Source: Microbacter margulisiae
Lineage (GTDB): Bacteria > Bacteroidota > Bacteroidia > Bacteroidales > Paludibacteraceae
Reading direction: 5' to 3'
NCBI RefSeq assembly: GCF_014192515.1
Contig: NZ_JACHYB010000002.1
Location: forward strand, 62,001 to 126,000
DNA: 64,000 bases
Shown one piece after another: positions 29,442 through 37,710 of the stretch. Position 1 is the first letter of the stretch. Every line of letters begins with the position of its first letter. Below the pieces are notes generated by a model. The model was not told where the DNA came from, did not search any database, and saw only the letters and a program-made list of their open reading frames with translations. The position numbers and the translations under genes were made by a program.

Positions 29442-30293
29442 ATGTTGAAAATAATCGGCATTGTCACTGCATATTACCCCCAGCCTGATGATCTGGAAAC
29501 AAATATAAATTCCTACCTTCCCTGGATTGACAGGCTGATTATCTGGGATAACACGCCACACGAACAAAGCATTATTACACAAGTCGTAGAGCAATTAAAC
29601 AGTGATAAAGTGGAAGTGCGCACCACCGGCAAAAACGAATATCTGGCATATCCTTTTAATGAAATAACGCGTTGGGCTGACCAACAGGGATATACGCATC
29701 TGTTGACGATGGATCAGGATAGCTGCTTTGCACCGGGTCATTTCGAAAACTATTTACAAGCTATACAACAAATTGAAAACGATCACATCGCTGCTTACGG
29801 ACCGGGGTTGAACCTGCCCGGTTATGCCGACGAAAACATTCAGGAAGTTCCCTATGTCATAACATCAGGAGCTATTTATCCCATTAATAGCCTGCTACAA
29901 GTTTCATTATTCAATCAAGGACTGGTGATTGACACAGTGGATATTGAATATGGCCTGCGGACAGGAACAAAAGGATATAAAACCTTTCAACTGAATCATA
30001 TTAATCTGATACATAGACTAGGAGATAAAGAAAAACATTGGACAGGGTTGATTATTAATCATTATTCTGCACAACGCACTTACTATTACCTCCGGAATAC
30101 GCTTTGGATATTTAAACATTACCCGGAAGCTTTTACCAAACGGGAACAGAAAAGTTTTATCCGATACAACATTATCCATCGTACTTTGAAAATAGAACTA
30201 GAAAAATATCCGCTTAAAAAGTTTCAGGCTATCCTTGCTGCTGTATGGCATGCGCATAAAAATAAATTGGGCAAATACGACCATTTCATCTAA
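29442..30293 (+). CDS. GT2-family glycosyltransferase (rhamnosyltransferase-like)
   Basis: A 283-residue GT-A enzyme. The start IIGIVTAYYPQPDDLETNI and the metal/donor motif LLTMDQDSCF (DQD in place of DxD, near residue 88) match the WbbL/RfbF-type rhamnosyltransferase group, as does the later DTVDIEYGLR. No membrane segment. It probably transfers a deoxyhexose onto the lipid-linked acceptor at the cytoplasmic face; dTDP-rhamnose synthesis genes are not in the window. Confidence 0.82.
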   Translation: MLKIIGIVTAYYPQPDDLETNINSYLPWIDRLIIWDNTPHEQSIITQVVEQLNSDKVEVRTTGKNEYLAYPFNEITRWADQQGYTHLLTMDQDSCFAPGHFENYLQAIQQIENDHIAAYGPGLNLPGYADENIQEVPYVITSGAIYPINSLLQVSLFNQGLVIDTVDIEYGLRTGTKGYKTFQLNHINLIHRLGDKEKHWTGLIINHYSAQRTYYYLRNTLWIFKHYPEAFTKREQKSFIRYNIIHRTLKIELEKYPLKKFQAILAAVWHAHKNKLGKYDHFI

Positions 30294-30301
30294 TAACAAA
30301 C

Positions 30302-31213
30302 ATGGACGTCTCTATCATCATTGTGAACTACAACACGAAAGCGCTTCTTCATAACTGCCTGCAATCGGTTATGGAACAAACGCGTGACGTTCATTATGAA
30401 ATTATTGTAGTTGACAATGCGTCAGCCGACGGAAGCGTTGAAATGATCCAAGAGAAATTCCCTGCTGTGACACTTTTGGCTGAAAATACCAACTGGGGTT
30501 TTGGCCGGGCTAACAACATCGGAGCTAAAATAGCAAAAGGGAAATATCTCTTTTTGCTTAATTCCGATACGCTCATTCGCAATAACGCCATTAAGACATT
30601 GGTTGATTTTCTCGAAAGCAACCCTAGAGCCGGCATCTGTGGCGCGCAATTGCTTAATCAGGATTTGTCCCTGGCAACTTCGTTCCAAAGACTTCCCTCC
30701 TTAATGGCTGAATGGAAAGTTTGCTTTGCTCCTTTTTTATTATCCAAAAAGCAACCGGTCTATAGCAACCCCGTAAAAGCTGGATTCGTATCCGGCGCCG
30801 ACCTGATGATTCGTAAAAGTCTGTTTGATCAGTTACAAGGCTTTGATCCCGATTTCTTCCTATACTTCGAAGAAACAGAATTAACATATCGCTCAAAAAA
30901 AGCAGGGTATTCCGTTTGGTTTATTCCTACGGCTGAAATCATCCATTTCGGAGAACAATCCGGCGAACCTGAAGCTAAAAAAGTAGATAAATGGACATTT
31001 TCCGAAATGTGGTATAGCCGCTTCCTGTATGCAGATAAAACATCCGGTTGCGCCCGTTGTGTTTTTTTGATTCATCAAACCAAAGGAGTAATGGCCTCTA
31101 CTCTTTTCAAAGTCATTGGCAACCAGGCAAAACAATCCTATTGGCACAAAAAGAATGACATCATCCGCAACCAGTTTCAACGTTATCGGAACTGGAAGCA
31201 AACAGCCCATTGA
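30302..31213 (+). CDS. GT2-family glycosyltransferase
   Basis: A 303-residue GT-A glycosyltransferase. MDVSIIIVNYNTKALLHNCLQSV opens the fold, VVDNASADGSVEMI and WGFGRANNIGAKIAKGKYLFLLNSDT give the donor-binding and DxD-like (NSD) positions, and the later FDPDFFLYFEETELTYRSKKAGY is the acceptor-side catalytic block. It resembles WbbL-type rhamnosyltransferases. It is eight bases after the preceding gene. Sugar specificity cannot be read from the sequence. Confidence 0.86.
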   Translation: MDVSIIIVNYNTKALLHNCLQSVMEQTRDVHYEIIVVDNASADGSVEMIQEKFPAVTLLAENTNWGFGRANNIGAKIAKGKYLFLLNSDTLIRNNAIKTLVDFLESNPRAGICGAQLLNQDLSLATSFQRLPSLMAEWKVCFAPFLLSKKQPVYSNPVKAGFVSGADLMIRKSLFDQLQGFDPDFFLYFEETELTYRSKKAGYSVWFIPTAEIIHFGEQSGEPEAKKVDKWTFSEMWYSRFLYADKTSGCARCVFLIHQTKGVMASTLFKVIGNQAKQSYWHKKNDIIRNQFQRYRNWKQTAH

Positions 31214-31235
31214 ATCTGTATTCTACTCTTTAGCT

Positions 31236-32342
31236 ATGAACATTTTCTACTTTTTCCCCGAAACGCCTTCGTATATGCTGCAATGGCAACGAATCCATAT
31301 TTTTGACGAATTAGAACGAAACGGACATACGATCACTGTTTACAACCCATTATCATTCAATACCATTGACGAAGCAAACGAACAATTGCCCAAAACACTA
31401 CGGCAGCAGGCTGCATCCATTGATCTATTCATGAATGCAGCGCCTGAAAAGTTTCTGTATAAGGAAACCATGAAAGAGGTACAAAAGATAGGAATCCCTT
31501 CATTGCTCATCTGCTTTGATAATTTGCACGCACCTTTTATTCACCGGGACATGGCTCCCTATTTTGATTTGGTCTGGCTTACGTCATGGGAAACGCAACC
31601 ACTTTTTGAGAAATGGCATTGCAAAACGATTTTTCAACCTTACGCTGCCAATCCTTATGCTTTTATTCCCAACCATACCCATGAAATCAATTCGATAGGC
31701 TTTATCGGAAGGCTTTATGATGACCGTGTAAACCGGATTAATCAGTTAACCAGCAACAAAATACCCTGCACACTCTATTCCGATAGCTTCTTCTCCGATG
31801 GCAATCACACTGCCCCAAAGGCATTGACGTATCAGGAAACCGCTTTGCTCCTGTGGCGATTATCAAAATTCGGCATTGGCAGAAGGGTGGCTTATGGAAC
31901 CATAAAAAACAAACTGTTCCCGGCAAAGAATCATTTGGTAAACAATGATTTTCTCGAACTTAAACACTCGGTTCCCTTCAGTCAAATGAGCGAAACCTAC
32001 TCCAACCATGCCCTTGCCTTGGGAATATCAGAGTTACGAAATACCTTTGTACTCAAACATCCGGTGCATAAACTGCACTTGCGCACTTTCGAAATACCCA
32101 TGTGCGGTGGACTACAGATCACCCCGTTTACGGAAGAGCTGTCCGGTTATTTTGAAGATGGAAAAGAAATCGTCCTATGTCAAAATAACGAAGAGTTTAT
32201 CGATAAGGCAACCTTCTATCTGAAACCCGAAAATGCACGCCTACGGCTTGAAATGAAAGAGAACGCCCGGAAACGGGCAGAATCGGAACATACATGGACA
32301 AAACGCTTTGACAAAGTATTCCAGGCATTATTCGGGAAATGA
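31236..32342 (+). CDS. Glycosyltransferase, CgeB/GT1-like
   Basis: A 368-residue GT-B-like protein. Start placed at 31236 (MNIFYFFPETPSYMLQWQR), because the longer frame from 31116 overlaps the upstream gene by about 100 bases. The N-half is a divergent Rossmann region (FDNLHAPFIHRDMAPYFDLVWLTSW). The C-half carries the Glyco_trans_1_2/CgeB-like pattern RTFEIPMCGGLQITPFTEELSGYFEDGKEIV and an ENARKRAESEHTWTKRF tail. Function in glycan assembly is inferred from family and operon. Confidence 0.78.
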   Translation: MNIFYFFPETPSYMLQWQRIHIFDELERNGHTITVYNPLSFNTIDEANEQLPKTLRQQAASIDLFMNAAPEKFLYKETMKEVQKIGIPSLLICFDNLHAPFIHRDMAPYFDLVWLTSWETQPLFEKWHCKTIFQPYAANPYAFIPNHTHEINSIGFIGRLYDDRVNRINQLTSNKIPCTLYSDSFFSDGNHTAPKALTYQETALLLWRLSKFGIGRRVAYGTIKNKLFPAKNHLVNNDFLELKHSVPFSQMSETYSNHALALGISELRNTFVLKHPVHKLHLRTFEIPMCGGLQITPFTEELSGYFEDGKEIVLCQNNEEFIDKATFYLKPENARLRLEMKENARKRAESEHTWTKRFDKVFQALFGK

Positions 32343-32352
32343 TTCATACACC

Positions 32353-33339
32353 ATGACACCTAAGGTCTCCATATTAGTCCCGGTTTACAATACCGCCCTT
32401 TTTCTTGAAAAGTGTGTTCGCTCCCTTTTTGAACAAACATTCAAGGAACTCGAATTCGTGTTTGTAGATGACGGTTCGCGGGATAATAGCTTGGACATCT
32501 TAAACCAGATTATTGTCCAATATCCCGAAAGACAACCCAACGTGATAGTAAACCGGCATGAGAAAAACAAGGGCGTTGCCGCCACACGCAACACATTGGT
32601 ATCCTTGGCTTCAGCAGAATATCTATGTTTTGTAGATAGCGACGACTACATTGATAAAGATGCGGTTGAATTGCTTTACAAGGAAGCAATACAGAAACGC
32701 GCCGATATTGTGGTGTGCGATATTGCCCGCGAATGGGGGAAAAGCGTAAAAATACAACGCCTCCCCTATGAGGCCGATCCTTTGGCATACACTCAACAAC
32801 TGATTGCCGCAGATACGCCGGCTTATTGTTGCGCCAAGCTGATTCGTTCCAATCTCTATTCACAACATGATATTGCCTGCACGGAAGGAGTTAACATTCT
32901 GGAAGATTATCATACGGTAACCCGGTTGGCTTATTTCGCCTCATCAATTGCCAAAATTGATAAACCGTTGTACCATTACGTGCTTTACAACGCCTCTGCA
33001 GCTACAAAATCATGGAATGAAAAGAAACTCGATAATATTCTCCAATCACTGACTATTGTCGAAACATTCTTCAATAGCCGTCCGGATGCTGGGAAATTTA
33101 TCGTTCCCCTACAAAAAATAAAACTAAAATCGAAGATCAATCTGCTCATGACCTTTCCTCCCCGCTTACGCGATCAGATAATCCGTCAGTTTTCTGATAC
33201 CGGAAAGGTCGATATGCCATTAAAGCTGCATGAGAAAATAATCCTGCGTCTGGCATCAACAAAAAATCACTGTTGCCTGAATGTTTTTATTGCGCTCTAC
33301 ACGAACACCATTGCATTGAAGAAACGATTTCTGGGATAA
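32353..33339 (+). CDS. GT2-family glycosyltransferase, last gene of the operon
   Basis: A 328-residue GT-A enzyme. Start placed at 32353 (MTPKVSILVPVYN), since the ATG at 32308 overlaps the previous gene. Motifs VSILVPVYNTALFLEKCVRSLFEQT, VDDGSRDNSLDIL, NKGVAATRNTLV and the DxD motif VDSDDYID are all intact, as is the acceptor block LEDYHTVTRLAYF. It ends at 33339, immediately before the transposon-rich region; no terminator is obvious. Confidence 0.87.
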   Translation: MTPKVSILVPVYNTALFLEKCVRSLFEQTFKELEFVFVDDGSRDNSLDILNQIIVQYPERQPNVIVNRHEKNKGVAATRNTLVSLASAEYLCFVDSDDYIDKDAVELLYKEAIQKRADIVVCDIAREWGKSVKIQRLPYEADPLAYTQQLIAADTPAYCCAKLIRSNLYSQHDIACTEGVNILEDYHTVTRLAYFASSIAKIDKPLYHYVLYNASAATKSWNEKKLDNILQSLTIVETFFNSRPDAGKFIVPLQKIKLKSKINLLMTFPPRLRDQIIRQFSDTGKVDMPLKLHEKIILRLASTKNHCCLNVFIALYTNTIALKKRFLG

Positions 33340-33418
33340 TAATCTGCCGGCACTTTGACTAACAATAATCAGTAGTATATACCAAGCCTGTTCAGCGTAT
33401 TTTGTTTATCCTGTATCC

Positions 33419-33514
33419 TTATTTTATAGCGCTCAAAGTATGTTGATAAAATTTCAGAAAGGCATCATACTCTTCTACAAAAGTATGCTTCCGATGATAT
33501 TCCTTTTGATTCAA
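33419..33514 (-). pseudogene. C-terminal fragment of an HUH (Y1) transposase
   Basis: The minus strand encodes the last about 32 codons of the transposase at 33753-35125: EYDAFLKFYQHTLSAIK plus the upstream NQKEYHRKHTFVE, ending in TAA. It differs from the other copy at a few positions only. Similarity stops at 33514, where a copy of the 277-bp repeat unit begins. It is a truncated derivative of the same element. Confidence 0.75.
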
Positions 33515-33751
33515 AAGGTTTTAAATCATATTATCGGGTATTTTCTTTTGTGACATAAACCCTGTTTTCAAATTCCCCTCTCTTTTATAGGAGAGAGTGT
33601 CTGTAGGACGGGAGAGGGTTAATGTACTGCTTCTTTTCCCAATCTCATTTGCAACAACCTGGATCAGATAACCATTTCGGAACCTTATTTCAGGTGTAGC
33701 TTAACCCCTTAGTAGGGAAACAATAACCGCTCTGGGAATTAACCTTATTCC
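33515..33751. repeat. 277-bp-family repeat, partial copy 1
   Basis: Nearly identical to 35201-35427 (one visible C/T difference near 33731) but lacking the last about 45 bases. It contains CCCCTCTC and GGGAGAGGG arms that can fold into a long hairpin. It sits between the transposase fragment and the 3' end of the interrupted transposase. Confidence 0.8.
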
Positions 33752-33756
33752 CTTAT
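33739..33756. repeat. 18-bp terminal inverted repeat, left
   Basis: TTAACCTTATTCCCTTAT is the exact reverse complement of 35129-35146. The pair tightly brackets the HUH transposase: the gene's stop codon (33753-33755) lies inside this arm. Confidence 0.75.
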
Positions 33757-33775
33757 TTTATAGCGCTCAAAGTAT

Positions 33776-33778
33776 GTT
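33776..33778. repeat. Target duplication GTT, left of the IS5-type element
   Basis: GTT here and at 34705-34707. The related fragment at about 33440 shows the uninterrupted site with a single GTT, which confirms the duplication. Confidence 0.75.
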
Positions 33779-34704
33779 GAATTCGTCTTGACTTTTACAA
33801 GCTTTAAATACTAAAAAAAGGGAAGAGCCGTTTTATGAAAAGCAAAACTATAAAACACCACTCTTCCCCATGTACTTAGTACTCGACAAAGATACAATAA
33901 ATAAAGAAATAGTGCCATTCATCCCTGTACCCAAGAGAGGGTTCAGGACAAAGTGTGATATCGCCGAGATTGTTAACTGCATATTGTACAAATTAAAAAC
34001 AGGTTGTCAATGGCATATGTTGCCCGTTAAAAGTTTATTTTCTAATGTCGTATTGCATTATAAGACTGTTTTCGGTTATTTTCGTACATGGTGTAAATCA
34101 GGAGTGTTACAACAAATCTGGTTTGGTTTATTGAATAAATACAGAGCCTCATTGGACATGTCCAGTGTTGATTTGGATGGCAGCCATACCCCCGCATTAC
34201 GTGGAGGAGAACAGGTTGCTTATCAGGGTCGGAAGAAAAGGAAGACTACCAATGCTCTTTATCTTACAGACAGACAAGGTATCCCATTGGCCATATCAGA
34301 CCCGATAGAAGGGAATCACAATGATTTACATCAAATTAAAGAACGTTTTACCGACATTATTGATTCGCTGAATAACTCCGATATAAGAGTTGATGGTCTT
34401 TTTCTTAATGCCGATGCAGGTTTTGACTCTGCGGAGTTCAGAGAATTCTGTTCTTCCCATGAAATAATACCCAACATCGCTATTAACTGGCGTAACGCAG
34501 CACATACGGATGATATATTCTTCGATGAATTGCTCTATCAGCAACGCTATTGCATAGAAAGAACCAATGCATGGATGGATAGTTTCAGATCTCTATTGAA
34601 CAGATTTGATGTTACTTGCTCCAGTTGGCAAAGCTTTAACCTTATCGCTTTTATCGTGATACTACTTAAGAAAATTACTAAACAGAAAAAGTCAAGATGA
34701 CTTC
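33779..34704 (+). mobile_element. IS5-family insertion sequence, 926 bp
   Basis: Inverted ends GAATTCGTCTTGACTTTT (left) and the complement of GAAGTCATCTTGACTTTT (right) agree at 15 of 18 positions. It is flanked by a 3-bp GTT duplication and contains one transposase gene. Inserted into the 3' end of an HUH transposase gene. Confidence 0.87.
33870..34700 (+). CDS. IS5-family transposase
   Basis: A 276-residue DDE transposase. N-terminal DUF4096-like region (YLVLDKDTINKEIVPFIPVPKRGFRTKCDIAEIVNCILYKLKTGCQWHMLP). Catalytic residues are in DLDGSHTPALRGGE, LFLNADAGFDSAEFR and YCIERTNAWMDSFRSLLNRFD. The frame is complete and looks functional. The stop is four bases inside the right end of the IS. 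It resembles the IS1031/IS427-type single-ORF members. Confidence 0.9.
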   Translation: MYLVLDKDTINKEIVPFIPVPKRGFRTKCDIAEIVNCILYKLKTGCQWHMLPVKSLFSNVVLHYKTVFGYFRTWCKSGVLQQIWFGLLNKYRASLDMSSVDLDGSHTPALRGGEQVAYQGRKKRKTTNALYLTDRQGIPLAISDPIEGNHNDLHQIKERFTDIIDSLNNSDIRVDGLFLNADAGFDSAEFREFCSSHEIIPNIAINWRNAAHTDDIFFDELLYQQRYCIERTNAWMDSFRSLLNRFDVTCSSWQSFNLIAFIVILLKKITKQKKSR

Positions 34705-35128
34705 GTTGATAAAATTTCAGAAAGGCATCATACTCTTCTGCAAAAGTATGCTTCCAATGATGTTCCTTTTGATTCAATATGTATTTACAGACTCTATCAA
34801 CATCGCCTTTAGAGACAGAAAAAGCGGAACAGCTCATTTGCCACTCAAAGGCTCCTGTGCACAGTTTATTCTCATTAATAAAACGATCAGATGCTGATGC
34901 AACAACGTCTGCCAGTTGCTCTTCCGATATGTCAGGAGAGCGGGAGACAAGGAAATGCGCATGTTCCGGATTGGCATAAATAGCATACATATGGCATCCA
35001 TGGTTATTGACAATGCCGGTTATATATTTTTCAATGCGCTGCCTATGGATTTCCTGAATTAATGGCAAACGGTGTAACGTGGTAAAAACAAAATGTGTAT
35101 ATAAATTGTTATATTCAATTTTCATATA

Positions 35129-35146
35129 ATAAGGGAATAAGGTTAA
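35129..35146. repeat. 18-bp terminal inverted repeat, right
   Basis: ATAAGGGAATAAGGTTAA, the exact reverse complement of 33739-33756, starting four bases upstream of the HUH transposase ATG (35125). Confidence 0.75.
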
Positions 35147-35200
35147 GTCTATTTATGTGTTATCTTTTCTACTAAGGGAGAATATCTTATCCGAAATAAG

Positions 35201-35477
35201 GTTTTAAATCATATTATCGGGTATTTTCTTTTGTGACATAAACCCTGTTTTCAAATTCCCCTCTCTTTTATAGGAGAGAGTGTCTGTAGGACGGGAGAGG
35301 GTTAATGTACTGCTTCTTTTCCCAATCTCATTTGCAACAACCTGGATCAGATAACCATTTCGGAACCTTATTTCAGGTGTAGCTTAACCCCTTAGTAGGG
35401 AAACAATAACCGCCCTGGGAATTAACCTTATTCCATTATTGCACGCCTGCTAAGGTTAATTCCTTATCCGAAATAAG
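35201..35477. repeat. 277-bp tandem repeat, unit A
   Basis: First of two directly adjacent copies that appear identical. Internal hairpins: CCCCTCTC/GGGAGAGGG arms, and a perfect 13-bp inverted repeat GGAATTAACCTTA (35418-35430) / TAAGGTTAATTCC (35451-35463). The unit ends CTTATCCGAAATAAG. No ORF is evident. Confidence 0.88.
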
Positions 35478-35754
35478 GTTTTAAATCATATTATCGGGTA
35501 TTTTCTTTTGTGACATAAACCCTGTTTTCAAATTCCCCTCTCTTTTATAGGAGAGAGTGTCTGTAGGACGGGAGAGGGTTAATGTACTGCTTCTTTTCCC
35601 AATCTCATTTGCAACAACCTGGATCAGATAACCATTTCGGAACCTTATTTCAGGTGTAGCTTAACCCCTTAGTAGGGAAACAATAACCGCCCTGGGAATT
35701 AACCTTATTCCATTATTGCACGCCTGCTAAGGTTAATTCCTTATCCGAAATAAG
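35478..35754. repeat. 277-bp tandem repeat, unit B
   Basis: Second tandem copy, apparently identical to unit A, ending just before the GT4 gene's stop at 35782. Lack of divergence suggests a recent duplication. Confidence 0.88.
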
Positions 35755-35781
35755 AATGACAACCCTACTTATTTCCACTAC

Positions 35782-37005
35782 TTAATCCGTAACTCCTTGC
35801 AGAAACCGGGCAAATTCACTGTAGTTTCTGGTAGCATCACACCGCTCCTGCCATCTTTCCCGTGCGTTTTTACGAATGGTAGCTTTATTCTCTTGCCGCA
35901 TATACGATACAATAGCCTGTGCAACCCCATCAGCCGATATGTCAACCGGTAGAAGCTTACCCACTGCCTCATCCACTATCTCTCTTGTACCTCCCGCGTC
36001 AGTGGCAATCACAGGAATTCCAAACGACAACGCCTCCATAATGGAAACAGGGACGCCTTCGTTTTCACTGACATTGATAAACAGGTCAATAGGAGTAGTC
36101 GCGTAATAGTTCAACACTTCGCGGTTCGTTTTGCTTCCTGCCAGTTCAACAGTAACACAATCAGGCAATTGTTTCGACCTGTTGGAGATCGTCTCATACA
36201 ATGGGCCTGTGCCGATATGCGTCCATTTCAAAGAGACATGGATGAGCTGCAAGGCTTCAATCAACAAAGAAATCCTTTTTACCGGTACCATGTAGGAACA
36301 ACTGACAAGATGGAATACCGACGATGCATCCGCAGTATTTAAGCCGTTGTCCACAACTCCCAGACGAAACAAATGTGCATGACGAATCCATTGTGCATAC
36401 CGCCTGGTCATATATTCCTGCCCATCTTCGGAAATAAACACACAATGCGACAGCGTCGGCAACAATAACTGCCGGAACGGAATATAACCACCCTTAAACT
36501 CTTCATAAAGATCTGTCCGGTGAAACCGTGCAACACGCTGCAAATCCTGATGCCCAGCTTTCAGAAAAGGCATCAATAATGCCAGTTTATCGCCCCAATA
36601 AGAATACACCACCGTTTCGGCATCAATCAACGCCTGCAACTCTTTCATCCGTGAACGGTTGGCATGCGCAGCCCGTAACACAAGCAAAGCAGCCGACCAA
36701 ACCCGCAGATGCACCGGATTGGTATAAATGGATTTCGTTATCAGTTCTTTCAGCGCAAAACCGAGCGGACCGGTATTGCATAACCCTGCAATAAAAAGAC
36801 GTTTTTGATTCTTAGGATCAAAAGGAAGAAACGGAGCATGCACTACCACATTGCCTGCCTGCGGACGAACATCACCTTCTCCATGCAATGGGAAGAGATG
36901 TACCGATGCGAAGGCGTCACTCAAAAACCCGATTTCAGTTTCCAGAAAAGTCTCTTTGTTTCCAAATGGGAAACTGTCGGTCAACAAGATCAGGCGTGTA
37001 TTCAT
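35782..37005 (-). CDS. GT4-family glycosyltransferase (WcaL-like)
   Basis: A 407-residue GT-B enzyme on the opposite strand to the main glycan operon. It starts RLILLTDSFPFGNKETFLETEI, typical of exopolysaccharide GT4 enzymes. Donor-binding half: SCSYMVPVKRISLLIEALQ, THIGTGPLYETI and SENEGVPVSIMEALSFGIPVIATDAGGTREIV with the E-x7-E pair. No membrane segment. The repeat/transposon block separates it from the operon ending at 33339; it was probably part of the same locus. Confidence 0.87.
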   Translation of the reverse strand: MNTRLILLTDSFPFGNKETFLETEIGFLSDAFASVHLFPLHGEGDVRPQAGNVVVHAPFLPFDPKNQKRLFIAGLCNTGPLGFALKELITKSIYTNPVHLRVWSAALLVLRAAHANRSRMKELQALIDAETVVYSYWGDKLALLMPFLKAGHQDLQRVARFHRTDLYEEFKGGYIPFRQLLLPTLSHCVFISEDGQEYMTRRYAQWIRHAHLFRLGVVDNGLNTADASSVFHLVSCSYMVPVKRISLLIEALQLIHVSLKWTHIGTGPLYETISNRSKQLPDCVTVELAGSKTNREVLNYYATTPIDLFINVSENEGVPVSIMEALSFGIPVIATDAGGTREIVDEAVGKLLPVDISADGVAQAIVSYMRQENKATIRKNARERWQERCDATRNYSEFARFLQGVTD

Positions 37006-37229
37006 GTGTATTTATAATTTATTTGATAAAGCATGAAAGTTAGAAGATAATGTGATGATGAGATAATTAGTCGAAAGCCGAAAGAGAACTACGGTTGAAA
37101 GTGTAAGGTGTAAAGTTTTTAGAGAAACAACAAACAGCGGTCGAAAGTCTAAGGTCTAAAGACAATCTGTTATGGAAATTTTGGATTAACCCGATTGCCA
37201 ATAAGAGATTGAAGGATTGAGTGATTGAA

Positions 37230-37423
37230 GGTTCCAACTTCCTTAACTTCTTCTTCAATCATTTGGCGTTTAAAGTCCCTTTAGGGATTTAGGGTAAATT
37301 TCCGATTCTCAGATTCCTACTATCTACCAACTACTGTCTATTTTGCAGTTTTTATCTTCTCAACTTCCCGTAACTTCTTTAACTTCTCATCTTCAGATTT
37401 TCATTGTCAACTGTCCATTGTCA
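37230..37423 (+). repeat. Left arm of a ~200-bp inverted repeat pair
   Basis: Matches the reverse complement of 43637-43837 almost base for base. The right arm is 7 bases longer because it has one extra TAGATAG-like step. The strand shown is pyrimidine-rich (CTTCCTTAACTTCTTC). The pair encloses uvrA and the lysozyme-holin cassette. Confidence 0.85.
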
Positions 37424-37481
37424 ATTGAATACGACTTCTTTAACTTCCTGCTATTCTGTAATTCGGTCATTCAATTATTTG

Positions 37482-37634
37482 ATTCTCCAACCCCTCGGCT
37501 CCACTCGTCCCCTTTAACCAAAGGAGACAGCACTTGAACATTATTCTCCGGTAACCATATTAGCCTTAGCTTGCTCATGCAGATTGTTCTGCCCTTCTGA
37601 TGAAGGGAAGTACCCGCAGGGGGTAGGGTTAGAT
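37482..37634 (+). repeat. Two-hairpin composite (REP/BIME-like) repeat, copy 1
   Basis: Hairpin 1 at 37507-37528 (GTCCCCTTT/AAAGGAGAC around AACC) and hairpin 2 at 37592-37607 (CCCTTC/GAAGGG around TGAT) flank a spacer containing CCGGTAACCATATTAGCC. Family members are at 43405, 46473, 49160 and 60580. Confidence 0.8.
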
Positions 37635-37710
37635 CTTCCTGTAACTTACTTAACTTCAGATTCTCAAATTTCTACTACACTACCATCTACTTTGAGGTTT
37701 TCATCTTCTT

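Larger units (their letters stand above)
33753..35125 (-). pseudogene. HUH (Y1) transposase of RAYT/IS200 type, split by an IS5-type element
   Basis: Two parts, 35125-34705 and 33775-33753, rejoin in frame into a 147-residue protein when the IS and one copy of its GTT target duplication are removed. The protein has the Y1-transposase features: HFVFTTLHR strand, HUH motif EHAHFLV (H55, H57) and catalytic Tyr in CKYILNQKEHH (Y115). It ends FYQHTLSAIK. Residues 1-140 remain an open frame that reads on into the IS. TnpA-type enzymes nick single-stranded DNA; RAYTs mobilise REP hairpins. RAYT rather than IS200 is inferred from the flanking palindromic repeats. Confidence 0.8.
37006..37710. other. 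Repeat-packed intergenic region upstream of the GT4 gene
   Basis: About 700 bases without a credible gene. It consists almost entirely of dispersed repeat words: M1 (37078-37115), the shared CAATCTGTTATGG word (37163-37183), the left arm of the ~200-bp inverted pair (37230-37423), and the two-hairpin composite repeat (37482-37634). Nearly the same set recurs inverted at 43405-44005. Confidence 0.75.

Noticed and set aside
31116..31235. Longer N-terminus for the CgeB-like glycosyltransferase
   Set aside because: It would overlap the upstream glycosyltransferase by about 100 bases and adds residues with no family resemblance.
33419..35754. Diversity-generating retroelement or integron cassette array
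   Set aside because: No reverse transcriptase, integrase, or template/variable repeat pair; the repeats are tandem and palindromic and accompany an HUH transposase.
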